Notes under the pieces: generated by a model | The model's database searches: none | What the model saw: only the letters and a program-made list of their open reading frames with translations | Told to the model about the DNA's origin: nothing | Program-made: the position numbers and the translations under genes | NCBI RefSeq assembly: GCF_001421415.1 | Contig: NZ_LMKH01000001.1 | Span: 434,001 to 498,000, forward strand | Direction of reading: 5' to 3' | From: Sphingomonas sp. Leaf208 | GTDB lineage: Bacteria > Pseudomonadota > Alphaproteobacteria > Sphingomonadales > Sphingomonadaceae | Length of the DNA: 64,000 nt | In this document: in pieces, positions 7,741-15,722 of the stretch | Position numbering within the stretch: position 1 is the stretch's first letter | Layout: each line of letters starts with the position of its first letter

Positions 7741-9972
7741 ATGTCGCCCATTCTAGACCGTCGCCAGATGCTGACCGGCGGCGCGGCCATCGCTGGCCTG
7801 TCGCTCGGCTCTACCGCCGTGTTTGCGCAAAGCGACCGGATCGAGAGCCTGATCGCCAAGATGACGCCCGCCGAAAAAGCGGGCCAGCTCAGTTGCTTCT
7901 CGGATCAGATCCGCCCGATCGGCGTCCCCTTCAATCCTGGCCTTGCGACGGGTGGCGCAGCGGAGCAGCTTGCTCGGATCAAGACCGGGCAGATCGGCAT
8001 GCTCTTCAACGGTGTCGGCTATGCCGGTGCCAAGGCGGCGCAGGACGCCGCGCTCGCGACCCGCTTGAAGATTCCCCTGATATTCGCTGGCGACGTGATC
8101 CACGGCTTGCGCACCGCCTACCCGCTGCCGATCGCGGAGGCCTGCGCGTTCGACCCCGACTTGGCAATGCGCACCGCACGCGCGGCCGCGCTTGAGACCA
8201 CGGCGCTCGGCATCCACTGGACCTTTGCACCGATGGTCGACGTTGCGCGCGATCAACGCTGGGGTCGTGTCGCGGAAGGCTCAGGCGAGGATCCGTATCT
8301 CGGCATGGAACTGGCTAAAGCACGCGTCCGCGGTTTTCAGGGCAACGATCTTCGCGACCCTACGCGCGTCGCTGCCTGTGCCAAGCATTTCGCCGCATAC
8401 GGAGCGGTTTCCGGGGGCCAGGATTACAACTTCACCGAAATATCGCCCGCAACGCTGCACGAAGTCCATCTGGCGCCGTTCAAGGCTGCGGTCGATGCTG
8501 GCGTGGCGACTTTGATGAGCGCGTTCAACGACATCGATGGCGTTCCTTCCAGCGGCAATCACTGGCTGATGACCGACCTGCTGCGCGGCGAATGGCGGTT
8601 CCGCGGGATGGTGGTCGGCGACTATACCGCGGACGAGGAACTGATCGCGCACGGCTATGCCGCCGATGGCCGCGACGCCGCGAAGAAAGCGTTCATGGCG
8701 GGGATGGACATGGCCATGCAGTCCAACCTGTTCAATCTGTGGCTACCCGACCTCGTCGAGAAGGGCGAGGTCCCGCTCGCGCGGCTCGACGAAGGCGTTC
8801 GACGCGTGTTGCACCTGAAGGATGCGATCGGCCTGTTCGACAACCCCTATCGCTCGGTCAGCCAGAAGGCGGAACGCACCAGCGTCTCGACGCCCGCCAT
8901 GCTGAAGCTTAGCCGCGAGGCCGGGGCGCGTTCGATCGTATTGCTAAAGAACGACGGTAACCTGCTGCCCTTGAAGAAGAACCCGGGCCGCATCGCCTTG
9001 ATTGGCCCGTTCGGGGAGGATCGCAAGAACGTCGTCGGCACCTGGGCGTTTATGGCCGACGAAAAGCTCAACGTCTCGATCGCGCAGGGGCTCCGCGCGC
9101 GCGGACTGACGGTCACGACGGAGCCGGGGTCCGAAATCGAAGCCCCCCTGCCCGGCGGAATTGCCGCCGCCGTCGCCGCTGCGCAAAACGCGGACATCGT
9201 CCTGCTCGCGGTCGGTGAATCGCAACTTATGTCGGGCGAAGCGCAATCGCGTACCGAAATTACTATCCCCGCACCACAGATGGCGCTCGCCGAAGCCCTC
9301 ACGAAGACCGGCAAGCCCATGATCGTCCTCCTCCGCCACGGCCGTGCTCTTGCTCTCCACGGCGCAGTGAAGGCCGCACCAGCGATCCTTGCGACATGGT
9401 TTCTTGGATCCGAAAGCGGCAACGCGACCGCCGACGTTCTGTTCGGTGACGTCAACCCTTCCGCCAAGCTTTCCACCAGCTTTCCCAACGAGAGCGGGCA
9501 GGAACCCTATTTCTACAATCACAAGAACACTGGTCGCCCGGCGCCGGATACGGGTAGCCAGGAATACAAATCGCGCTACCGCGAGACCAAGAACGAAGCG
9601 CTTTATCCGTTCGGTCACGGCCTGAGCTACACCAGCTTTTCGGTCTCGAACGTAGTCGTGCCAGCGCGGATGACCAGTGCGCTCACGGTGACCGCCATCG
9701 TGACGAATACCGGTGCCCAAGCCGGCGACGAAGTGGTGCAGCTCTACATCCACGACCGGGTCGCCAGCCGCACCCGACCGGTCCGCGAACTCAAGGGGTT
9801 CACGCGCGTCTCACTGGCGCCGGGCGCATCGAAGCGCGTGACACTGACCTTGAAGCGCGAAGACCTGCACTTCTGGGGTGACGGCGATTGGGTGATCGAG
9901 CCGGGCCTGTTCGACCTGTGGGTTGCGACGAGTTCGGTCGATGGCGAGAAACAGAGCTTCGAACTCGTATAA
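7741..9972 (+). CDS. bglX: Exported GH3 beta-glucosidase
   Basis: A 743-residue glycoside hydrolase family 3 enzyme. A Tat-like signal (DRRQML then a hydrophobic run ending FA-Q) covers about residues 1-30, pointing to the periplasm. The N-terminal barrel contains the substrate-binding KHFAAYG and the nucleophile region MVVGDYTADEEL, with Asp294 as predicted nucleophile. The C-terminal alpha/beta domain begins near ARSIVLLKNDGNLLPL, and a fibronectin III-like domain ends the protein (residues ~640-735). Family members release glucose from beta-linked glucosides. GAGGAGCAG just before the ATG supports the start. It converges with modC, 18 bases away. Confidence 0.93.
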   Translation: MSPILDRRQMLTGGAAIAGLSLGSTAVFAQSDRIESLIAKMTPAEKAGQLSCFSDQIRPIGVPFNPGLATGGAAEQLARIKTGQIGMLFNGVGYAGAKAAQDAALATRLKIPLIFAGDVIHGLRTAYPLPIAEACAFDPDLAMRTARAAALETTALGIHWTFAPMVDVARDQRWGRVAEGSGEDPYLGMELAKARVRGFQGNDLRDPTRVAACAKHFAAYGAVSGGQDYNFTEISPATLHEVHLAPFKAAVDAGVATLMSAFNDIDGVPSSGNHWLMTDLLRGEWRFRGMVVGDYTADEELIAHGYAADGRDAAKKAFMAGMDMAMQSNLFNLWLPDLVEKGEVPLARLDEGVRRVLHLKDAIGLFDNPYRSVSQKAERTSVSTPAMLKLSREAGARSIVLLKNDGNLLPLKKNPGRIALIGPFGEDRKNVVGTWAFMADEKLNVSIAQGLRARGLTVTTEPGSEIEAPLPGGIAAAVAAAQNADIVLLAVGESQLMSGEAQSRTEITIPAPQMALAEALTKTGKPMIVLLRHGRALALHGAVKAAPAILATWFLGSESGNATADVLFGDVNPSAKLSTSFPNESGQEPYFYNHKNTGRPAPDTGSQEYKSRYRETKNEALYPFGHGLSYTSFSVSNVVVPARMTSALTVTAIVTNTGAQAGDEVVQLYIHDRVASRTRPVRELKGFTRVSLAPGASKRVTLTLKREDLHFWGDGDWVIEPGLFDLWVATSSVDGEKQSFELV

Positions 9973-9990
9973 CCTTGCTCGTCCGCGAAG

Positions 9991-10590
9991 CTACATCCGC
10001 ACGACCCTGTTTCCGATCCGCTCGGCCTCTTCAGGGTCGTGCGTGACCATCAGGATCGGAAGCTTGAGAACGTCGCGGACATGCTCGATCGCCAGCATGA
10101 TCTCCTCGCGGCGCGCACGGTCGAGCGACGACAGCGGTTCGTCGAGCAACAGGAAGCGCGGTTGGCTGAGCAGCGCCCGGCCAATCGCCACCCGCTGTGC
10201 CTCGCCGCCGGAGAGTGTGCGCGGCCAGCGATCGAGCAGATGGCCGATACCGAGAAAGCCGATGATGTCCTCGAACCGCTCTGCCTCGCCACGGACGCCG
10301 TACAGCAGGTTCGCGCGCACGCGCATATGCGGGAATAATCGCGCTTCCTGAAAGACATATCCGGCCTTCCTGCGCTCGGGTGGTACGTCCAAGCCGTCAC
10401 CGAACAGTGTTTCGCCATCGACCGCGATCCGGCCGCGATCAGGGCGGAGTAGCCCGGCGACCATGTTAAGAACGCTCGACTTGCCGACGCCCGACGGACC
10501 GAACAGCACCGTCGCCCCCGCGCCTGCCTCTAGCTTCAACGACACCTGCGTGTCCCCGAGGCGCTTCTCGATATCGATCTCAAAGGACAT
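9991..10590 (-). CDS. modC: Molybdate ABC transporter ATPase ModC (short form)
   Basis: A 199-residue ATPase with Walker A GPSGVGKSS, Q-loop region YVFQEARLFPHM, signature LSGGEAQR, Walker B RFLLLDEPLSSLD and switch His in VTHD. It drives molybdate import with ModB and ModA. The protein stops right after the nucleotide-binding domain, so the C-terminal TOBE/Mop regulatory domain of classical ModC (about 350 residues) is absent. The ATG at 10590 overlaps the end of modB by 11 bases. An in-frame start at 10608 is possible. Assignment to molybdate rather than sulfate rests on the linked ModA and ModB. Confidence 0.9.
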   Translation of the reverse strand: MSFEIDIEKRLGDTQVSLKLEAGAGATVLFGPSGVGKSSVLNMVAGLLRPDRGRIAVDGETLFGDGLDVPPERRKAGYVFQEARLFPHMRVRANLLYGVRGEAERFEDIIGFLGIGHLLDRWPRTLSGGEAQRVAIGRALLSQPRFLLLDEPLSSLDRARREEIMLAIEHVRDVLKLPILMVTHDPEEAERIGNRVVRM

Positions 10591-11269
10591 GGAGACCCCG
10601 CCCCGCACGGCGCGTCAACAGCTCCGACGCGATCAGAGCGATCAACGACAAGCCTACGGATACGCACGATAATCGCCACACAAGCGCGTCGGCGCCGGGT
10701 TGTTGGAGCGCGGAATAGATCGCCAGCGGCAACGTCTGCGTCTCGCCGGGCACGTTGGAAACGAAGGTGATCGTCGCGCCGAACTCACCGATCGACCGCG
10801 CGAACCCGAGCACCGCGCCGGCCAGTACGCCGGGGATACTGAGGGGCAACGTCAGCGTCCAGAACACGCGCCACGGACCCGCACCCAGCGTTCGCGCCGC
10901 ATTCTCGAGCCGCCTGTCGACCGCCTCGATCGAGATCCGCATCGCACGCACCATCAATGGCAGCGCCATGACGCCCGCCGCGATCGCCGCCCCGGTCCAG
11001 CGGAACAGGACCGTCACGCCGAACAAGTCCTGCAGCCAAGCGCCGATCGGGCCATTGGGTCCGAACGCGAGCAGCAACAGCCAACCGGTGACGACCGGCG
11101 GCACGACCAACGGCAGATGGATTGCCGCGTCTACGACGACTTTGCCCGGAAAACGGACGCGCGCGAGCAGCCAAGCGAGCGCAAATGCGATCGGCAAGGT
11201 CACCGCCATCGCGACGCCGCCGACCTTCAACGACAGCGTGACGATCCCCCATTCGGTCGCGTCGAGCAC
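10580..11269 (-). CDS. modB: Molybdate ABC transporter permease ModB
   Basis: A 229-residue inner-membrane permease with about five membrane segments. The EAA loop, which contacts the ATPase, reads AARTLGAGPWRVFWTLTLPLSIPGVLAG. It forms the channel for molybdate delivered by ModA. Translation starts at a GTG that overlaps the modA stop (TAGTG), so coupling to modA is likely. The length is normal for the family. Weak similarity to sulfate permeases is expected for all members. Confidence 0.93.
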   Translation of the reverse strand: MLDATEWGIVTLSLKVGGVAMAVTLPIAFALAWLLARVRFPGKVVVDAAIHLPLVVPPVVTGWLLLLAFGPNGPIGAWLQDLFGVTVLFRWTGAAIAAGVMALPLMVRAMRISIEAVDRRLENAARTLGAGPWRVFWTLTLPLSIPGVLAGAVLGFARSIGEFGATITFVSNVPGETQTLPLAIYSALQQPGADALVWRLSCVSVGLSLIALIASELLTRRAGRGLHVL

Positions 11270-12027
11270 TAGCGCGTGGAGAACCCGTAGCGGACGAAGA
11301 TTGCCTTGCCCGCAGGCGAGACGAGGAAGCGGCGGAAGCCCTCCGCCTCCGGGTTTGTGGACGTCTTCAGCCGCGCGATCGGGTAAGTGATCGCGGGATG
11401 CGTCGCCTCGGGGAAGACGCCGGCAATACGAACCTTGGCCGACGCCTTGGCATCGGTCGCGTAGACGATCGCGAGCGGCGCCGCGCCACGCTCGACCAGC
11501 GCCAGCGTCGCGCGGACATTTTCCGCGCGCACCACCTTCGGCGACACCTGTGCCCAGACGCCGAGCTTCTCGAGCGACGCCTGCCCGTATTTTCCGGCGG
11601 GCACGGCGGTATCCGCCATAGCCAACGGTCCGGCGGTCAGTACGCGAACGAGCGCAGCGGGTGGGCGCACCGGGATTCTTACCTTGCTACCCGCCGGCGC
11701 CGCGACCACGAGGCGGTTCCCGAGGAACGTGACACGGGTGCTGGCGATGATCAGGTTCTTCGCGGCAAGTGCGTTCATCCAGTCCTCGTCCGCCGACACG
11801 AACAAATCCGCCGGTGCACCGGACTCGACCTGCCGCGCGAGCGCCGACGATGCCGCGAACGAGATCGTCGGCTTCACATGCCCCTTCTTTGCCCATGCGT
11901 CCGCGGCCGCGGTTAGCGATTCCTGCAACGAAGCTGCGGCGAGCACCAACGGAGGGCGCTGTTGTGCGTGGGCACCCGACGCCCCAAGACTGACCGCCAT
12001 CACCACCGCCGACGTCAGATACCGCAT
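11269..12027 (-). CDS. modA: Molybdate-binding periplasmic protein ModA
   Basis: A 252-residue substrate-binding protein. Residues 1-22 form a Sec signal peptide ending AHA-Q. The mature start PLVLAAASLQESLTAAADAW and the segment ISFAASSALARQVESGAPADLFVSADEDWM are the ModA signature; Ser and Ala backbone groups here bind the oxyanion. It captures molybdate (or tungstate) in the periplasm for ModBC. GAGGGG precedes the ATG. It is the first gene of modABC, and a candidate molybdate-responsive site lies 30 bases upstream. No molybdoenzyme gene is in the window. Confidence 0.93.
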   Translation of the reverse strand: MRYLTSAVVMAVSLGASGAHAQQRPPLVLAAASLQESLTAAADAWAKKGHVKPTISFAASSALARQVESGAPADLFVSADEDWMNALAAKNLIIASTRVTFLGNRLVVAAPAGSKVRIPVRPPAALVRVLTAGPLAMADTAVPAGKYGQASLEKLGVWAQVSPKVVRAENVRATLALVERGAAPLAIVYATDAKASAKVRIAGVFPEATHPAITYPIARLKTSTNPEAEGFRRFLVSPAGKAIFVRYGFSTR

Positions 12028-12056
12028 ACTGCTTGCCCCTCGAACTCTGCGCGTAC

Positions 12057-12081
12057 CGATATATAGCGCCGGGCCATAACG
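12057..12081 (-). promoter_or_regulatory. ModE-like imperfect dyad upstream of modA
   Basis: CGATATATA (12057-12065) and CCATAACG (12074-12081) flank eight GC-rich bases, resembling the CGnTATATA...TATATAACG half-sites of ModE operators. The second half-site is only partly conserved. The TATATA may also serve as a -10 element for modA. No ModE gene is visible in the window. Confidence 0.3.
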
Positions 12082-12106
12082 CCAGCCGGTTCGATATGTT
12101 GCGTGC

Positions 12107-15100
12107 TTAGTTCGCCGTGACCCGCCCGGTCCGCGCCAGCTTACCCCAGCCGACCAGCGGTCCGCGCAACGCCTGCGCGATCGCCTTCAGCACTACGTAG
12201 TACATCACCTGACGGTAGCCGATCCGCTGCGGGATCAGCAGCCAGAGCAGCCGCCAGCGCTCCTTGCGCTCCAAGGCGAACGCGATCGTCGCGGCGAGCA
12301 GGTCGATCGCGGTGAAGATCAGCCAATAGGCCAGCATCGTATAGACGTCGTGGCTGGTCTGCTCCCAGCCATGCGCCTGCACTGCAAGATACGTTGACGC
12401 GAAGCTGACGAGCAGCGCGAGATCGATGATCGGCGAGATCGAGGCGAGGATGATCTGGAACACGATCGCCTGCGGCAATCCGACCCAGCCGAGCCCACGC
12501 GGGTGCGACCGGCCGATCGCTGAGCGGTGCTTGTAGAGGCACTGCAACGTGCCGAACGCCCAGCGGAATCGCTGTTTGGCGAGCGCACGTATCGTCTCGG
12601 GCGCCTCGGTCCAGGCGATCGCGAACTGGTCGTACTGCACCTTCCAGCCGTGACGCTGGATCGCGATCGTGAGGTCCTGGTCCTCGGCGAGCGTATCGTC
12701 GGGATAGCCGCCAACGCTGCGGATCGCCTCCAGCCGCCATGCGCCGACCGCGCCTGGCACGACGGTCATCGCGTTCAGCCAAGCGAGCGCGCGGCGTTCG
12801 AGATTCTGTGCGGTGATGTATTCGAGCGCCTGCCATTTGGTGATCAGGTTGACGCGATTTCCGACCTTCGCGTTACCCGCGACCGCGCCGAGCTTCGGAT
12901 CGTCGAACCAGCGCGCGAGGCGGGCGATCGTCATCGGTTCGAACTGCGTATCGGCGTCGAGCGCGATCACGATCTCGCCGCGTGCAAGTTCGAGTCCGCG
13001 GTTGAGCGCGCGTGCCTTGCCGCCATTCTCCAACGTCAGCAGGCGGACGCGGTCGTCGCCGGCGAACGCCTCGGCGACGACGCGGCTGGTGCCGTCGCTG
13101 GAACCGTCGTCGATCACGATCACTTCGATCGCGACTTCCGCCGAGGCGAGCACCCCCTGCACAGCCCGGACGATCACGCGCTCCTCGTTGAACGCGGGGA
13201 TCATCACCGTGACGAAACGCGACGGATCAATCGCCGGGAACACCGTCTTCAACTCGCGCCGCGCCTGGATCAGCGCGAGCGCCGACAGGGCCAGCGCGCG
13301 GATGATGCCAATCGTGATCGCGATCCCGAAGATCCAGCGAAGCGCGACGACGATGCCGCCGAGCGTGCTGAACAGCGCGAGATCGGCGACCGCGGCGACG
13401 CGGTCGCTCGACGAGATCACCGGCATCGACTGGTTGCGTGACAGCCCGGCGAGTGTCGAGACGGGAACGAAGCTGTAGCCCATCGCCCGCAACCGCTCGA
13501 TGATGATCGGGAGTGCGGCGACGGTCTCGGCGCGGTTGCCGCCAGCATCGTGCAGCAGGATGACGTTGCCGCTGCGTTCCGGGTTGCCGGCCTCGACGCC
13601 GGCGATGGTGCGGTCGATGATCGCCTGCACGCCGGGGCGCTTCCAGTCGTCGGGATCGACGTGGAGACCGACCGAGATATAGCCGCGCTGCTGCGCCTCT
13701 AGCGCGGGCAGGATCTCGTCCGCGGTGCTCGGCTCGGCATCGCCGAAATAGGGGGCGCGGAAAAGGCGGAGCGAACGCCCGGTGAACGCCTGGAACAGGC
13801 GCTGCGTCGTGTTCAGTTCGTACTTCACCTGCCGCTGCGAGACGTTGGCGAGATTCGGATGCGTATAGGTGTGGCTGCCGATCTCATGGCCTTCATCGAC
13901 CATTCGTTGGAGCAAAGGCCGCTCGGTCAGCGCATTCTCGCCGATCACGAAGAACGTCGCGGGCGCATGCTCGCGCTTGAGGATGTCGAGGATCTGCGGC
14001 GTCCATTCGGGATCCGGCCCGTCGTCGAACGTTAGCGCCAGTTGCTTCGGACGATAGCCGGTCCGCACCACGACATAAGGCGACGGCATCCGCGTGAAGT
14101 TGACGTCGGCGATCGTGCCGTCCTTCGCCGGCACCGCGTCGCGAATGCCGGTGACGGGCTCGGCGGCGATCTTGAGGATTTCGCCGCTGCCCTCGATATC
14201 GACATTGGTGCCGGCCGGCATGTTATCGATGGCGTCGGGGATCGGTAGTTTGCGATGATCGCGGCCCCAGATCGACCAGAGCCCGGGATCTTCCGAGCCG
14301 AGACGCCAGAGCGCCACGCTGCCGAGACCCGCCTTTTGCAGGAACGCGATCTGGTTATAGGCAGACGCCGCGTCGAGCAGCCAGACCTGGTGCTGCACGC
14401 CGCCCTCGGAATAGGCGAAGCTGCTGTTGCCGCTGGTCTTGTCGAAGGTCGGCATCGTGCCCGAGTCCGCTGCGGCCTGCCAAGCTTCCTCGACGTCGAG
14501 CGCATCGCCGTTGCCACTGTCCGCACCGGCATGCCAGTCGTACGCGTAGGAGCCGATCGCCACCACCAGCTTCGACGGGGGAATGCCGCGCGCGGCGTCG
14601 GCGACCATGCGCGCGAACCAGCGTTGCGACGCGATCGGGCCGGGTGCGCCGCTCGTCTCGTGCTCGTCATAGGCCATCAGGAAGACCTTGTCGGTCACCT
14701 TGGCATACGCGGGCAGGTTCCAGTCGGGGTTGGCGACCGGCGCCGCGATCGCGACGACCCAACCGCGCGGCGCAAAGCGCGCGCGCGTTTCGGCGAGAAA
14801 GGTGCGGTAATTGGGCTGCGCCGATGCGGGCAGGTCCTCGAAATCGTAGAACACGCCGCCGGCATGGTTTGCGCTGAGGAACGGCACCAGCTTGTCGAGG
14901 AAAGCCGCGCGCGCCTTCGGATCGGCGAACAGCGCGGCACTGCCGGCGCCATCCCAGTTGCCGTCGACGGCGTTCTGCACCATCGGCAGGATCATCGGCC
15001 GGTGGACCGCCTTGTTGAGGATGTCGCGTCCGGCCTGGTCGCGGAACACCGTGATGTGGTGATCCTTGCCCGTGATCGAGACCCAGCCGGGGATCAGCCA

Positions 15101-15475
15101 GTCGAGTTGTTCGACGTGCCGCGCAAGGCTAGCCGTGCTGGCTTCGTCCCACGGCGCGTGGAAGGCGATCGCGAGCGGCGGGTTGGCGCCGTTGCCGACA
15201 CCGGGCTTGGCCGCGCTCGTCCCGAACAGCTGCTTGGCGTAGTAATTGAGGTCGCGCCGGGTCTCGCGGAAGATGCCGCCGCGCGGTGCGGGCAGCTTGT
15301 GGAGCGCGGGATGCTCTGGCTCGATCGGGAGCAGCGGCGCAGTCGGCACCGCACCGATCGAGACGGCGAACATCGCGATCGACAGCAGAAGCAGGGCGAT
15401 GAACGCCGCGACGCCAAAGGTGAACCGCCGACGACGACGGCCGCTTGCATCATAGAATACGGGATTGAGCGACAT
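12107..15475 (-). CDS. Trifunctional GH18 / polysaccharide deacetylase / GT2 glycosyltransferase
   Basis: A 1122-residue inner-membrane protein. A membrane anchor at ~20-42 leads into a periplasmic GH18-type domain (~95-400) whose catalytic DxE appears in GGVFYDFEDLP near 210. A NodB deacetylase domain (~470-690) follows, with TFDDGPD near 483, the HEIGSHTYTH zinc motif and FRAPYFG. Membrane helices near 715-745 precede a cytoplasmic GT2 domain (IDDGSSDG near 787, DADTQ, AEDQD, QRFRW near 968), and membrane helices end the protein. The arrangement implies synthesis, export and trimming or de-N-acetylation of a beta-linked amino-sugar polymer, comparable to separate PgaB- and PgaC-type functions. 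The actual polymer is unknown. It has no linked biosynthetic genes. Confidence 0.88.
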   Translation of the reverse strand: MSLNPVFYDASGRRRRRFTFGVAAFIALLLLSIAMFAVSIGAVPTAPLLPIEPEHPALHKLPAPRGGIFRETRRDLNYYAKQLFGTSAAKPGVGNGANPPLAIAFHAPWDEASTASLARHVEQLDWLIPGWVSITGKDHHITVFRDQAGRDILNKAVHRPMILPMVQNAVDGNWDGAGSAALFADPKARAAFLDKLVPFLSANHAGGVFYDFEDLPASAQPNYRTFLAETRARFAPRGWVVAIAAPVANPDWNLPAYAKVTDKVFLMAYDEHETSGAPGPIASQRWFARMVADAARGIPPSKLVVAIGSYAYDWHAGADSGNGDALDVEEAWQAAADSGTMPTFDKTSGNSSFAYSEGGVQHQVWLLDAASAYNQIAFLQKAGLGSVALWRLGSEDPGLWSIWGRDHRKLPIPDAIDNMPAGTNVDIEGSGEILKIAAEPVTGIRDAVPAKDGTIADVNFTRMPSPYVVVRTGYRPKQLALTFDDGPDPEWTPQILDILKREHAPATFFVIGENALTERPLLQRMVDEGHEIGSHTYTHPNLANVSQRQVKYELNTTQRLFQAFTGRSLRLFRAPYFGDAEPSTADEILPALEAQQRGYISVGLHVDPDDWKRPGVQAIIDRTIAGVEAGNPERSGNVILLHDAGGNRAETVAALPIIIERLRAMGYSFVPVSTLAGLSRNQSMPVISSSDRVAAVADLALFSTLGGIVVALRWIFGIAITIGIIRALALSALALIQARRELKTVFPAIDPSRFVTVMIPAFNEERVIVRAVQGVLASAEVAIEVIVIDDGSSDGTSRVVAEAFAGDDRVRLLTLENGGKARALNRGLELARGEIVIALDADTQFEPMTIARLARWFDDPKLGAVAGNAKVGNRVNLITKWQALEYITAQNLERRALAWLNAMTVVPGAVGAWRLEAIRSVGGYPDDTLAEDQDLTIAIQRHGWKVQYDQFAIAWTEAPETIRALAKQRFRWAFGTLQCLYKHRSAIGRSHPRGLGWVGLPQAIVFQIILASISPIIDLALLVSFASTYLAVQAHGWEQTSHDVYTMLAYWLIFTAIDLLAATIAFALERKERWRLLWLLIPQRIGYRQVMYYVVLKAIAQALRGPLVGWGKLARTGRVTAN

Positions 15476-15605
15476 GGAGCGAGTATCAACCGGCCGAAGG
15501 AAAACGGCAACTCGCCGTGACGTTTGCGCTACAATGCCGTTTGCGCCCGCGCTGCTGAAAAATGCGTCACGCTTGGTTTAGGTAGCGACGTCAAACTCAC
15601 TGCAT

Positions 15606-15714
15606 CCCCTCCCGCGTGCGGGAGGGGACCGAGGGGTGGGCGCCCGGCCCGAACACATGCTGCGCTTGACGATAGCGCGAGCCCACCCCCGACCCCTCCC
15701 GCATGCGGGAGGGG
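15606..15714. repeat. Composite inverted intergenic element, family A copy 1
   Basis: Two near-identical hairpins, CCCCTCCCGC-GT-GCGGGAGGGG (15606-15627) and CCCCTCCCGC-AT-GCGGGAGGGG (15693-15714), flank about 65 bases. The inner flanks GGGGTGGGC and GCCCACCCC are complementary, so the whole unit can fold into a larger structure. It lies between the glycosyltransferase fusion and a TonB receptor gene. Confidence 0.85.
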
Positions 15715-15722
15715 GGAAGAGA

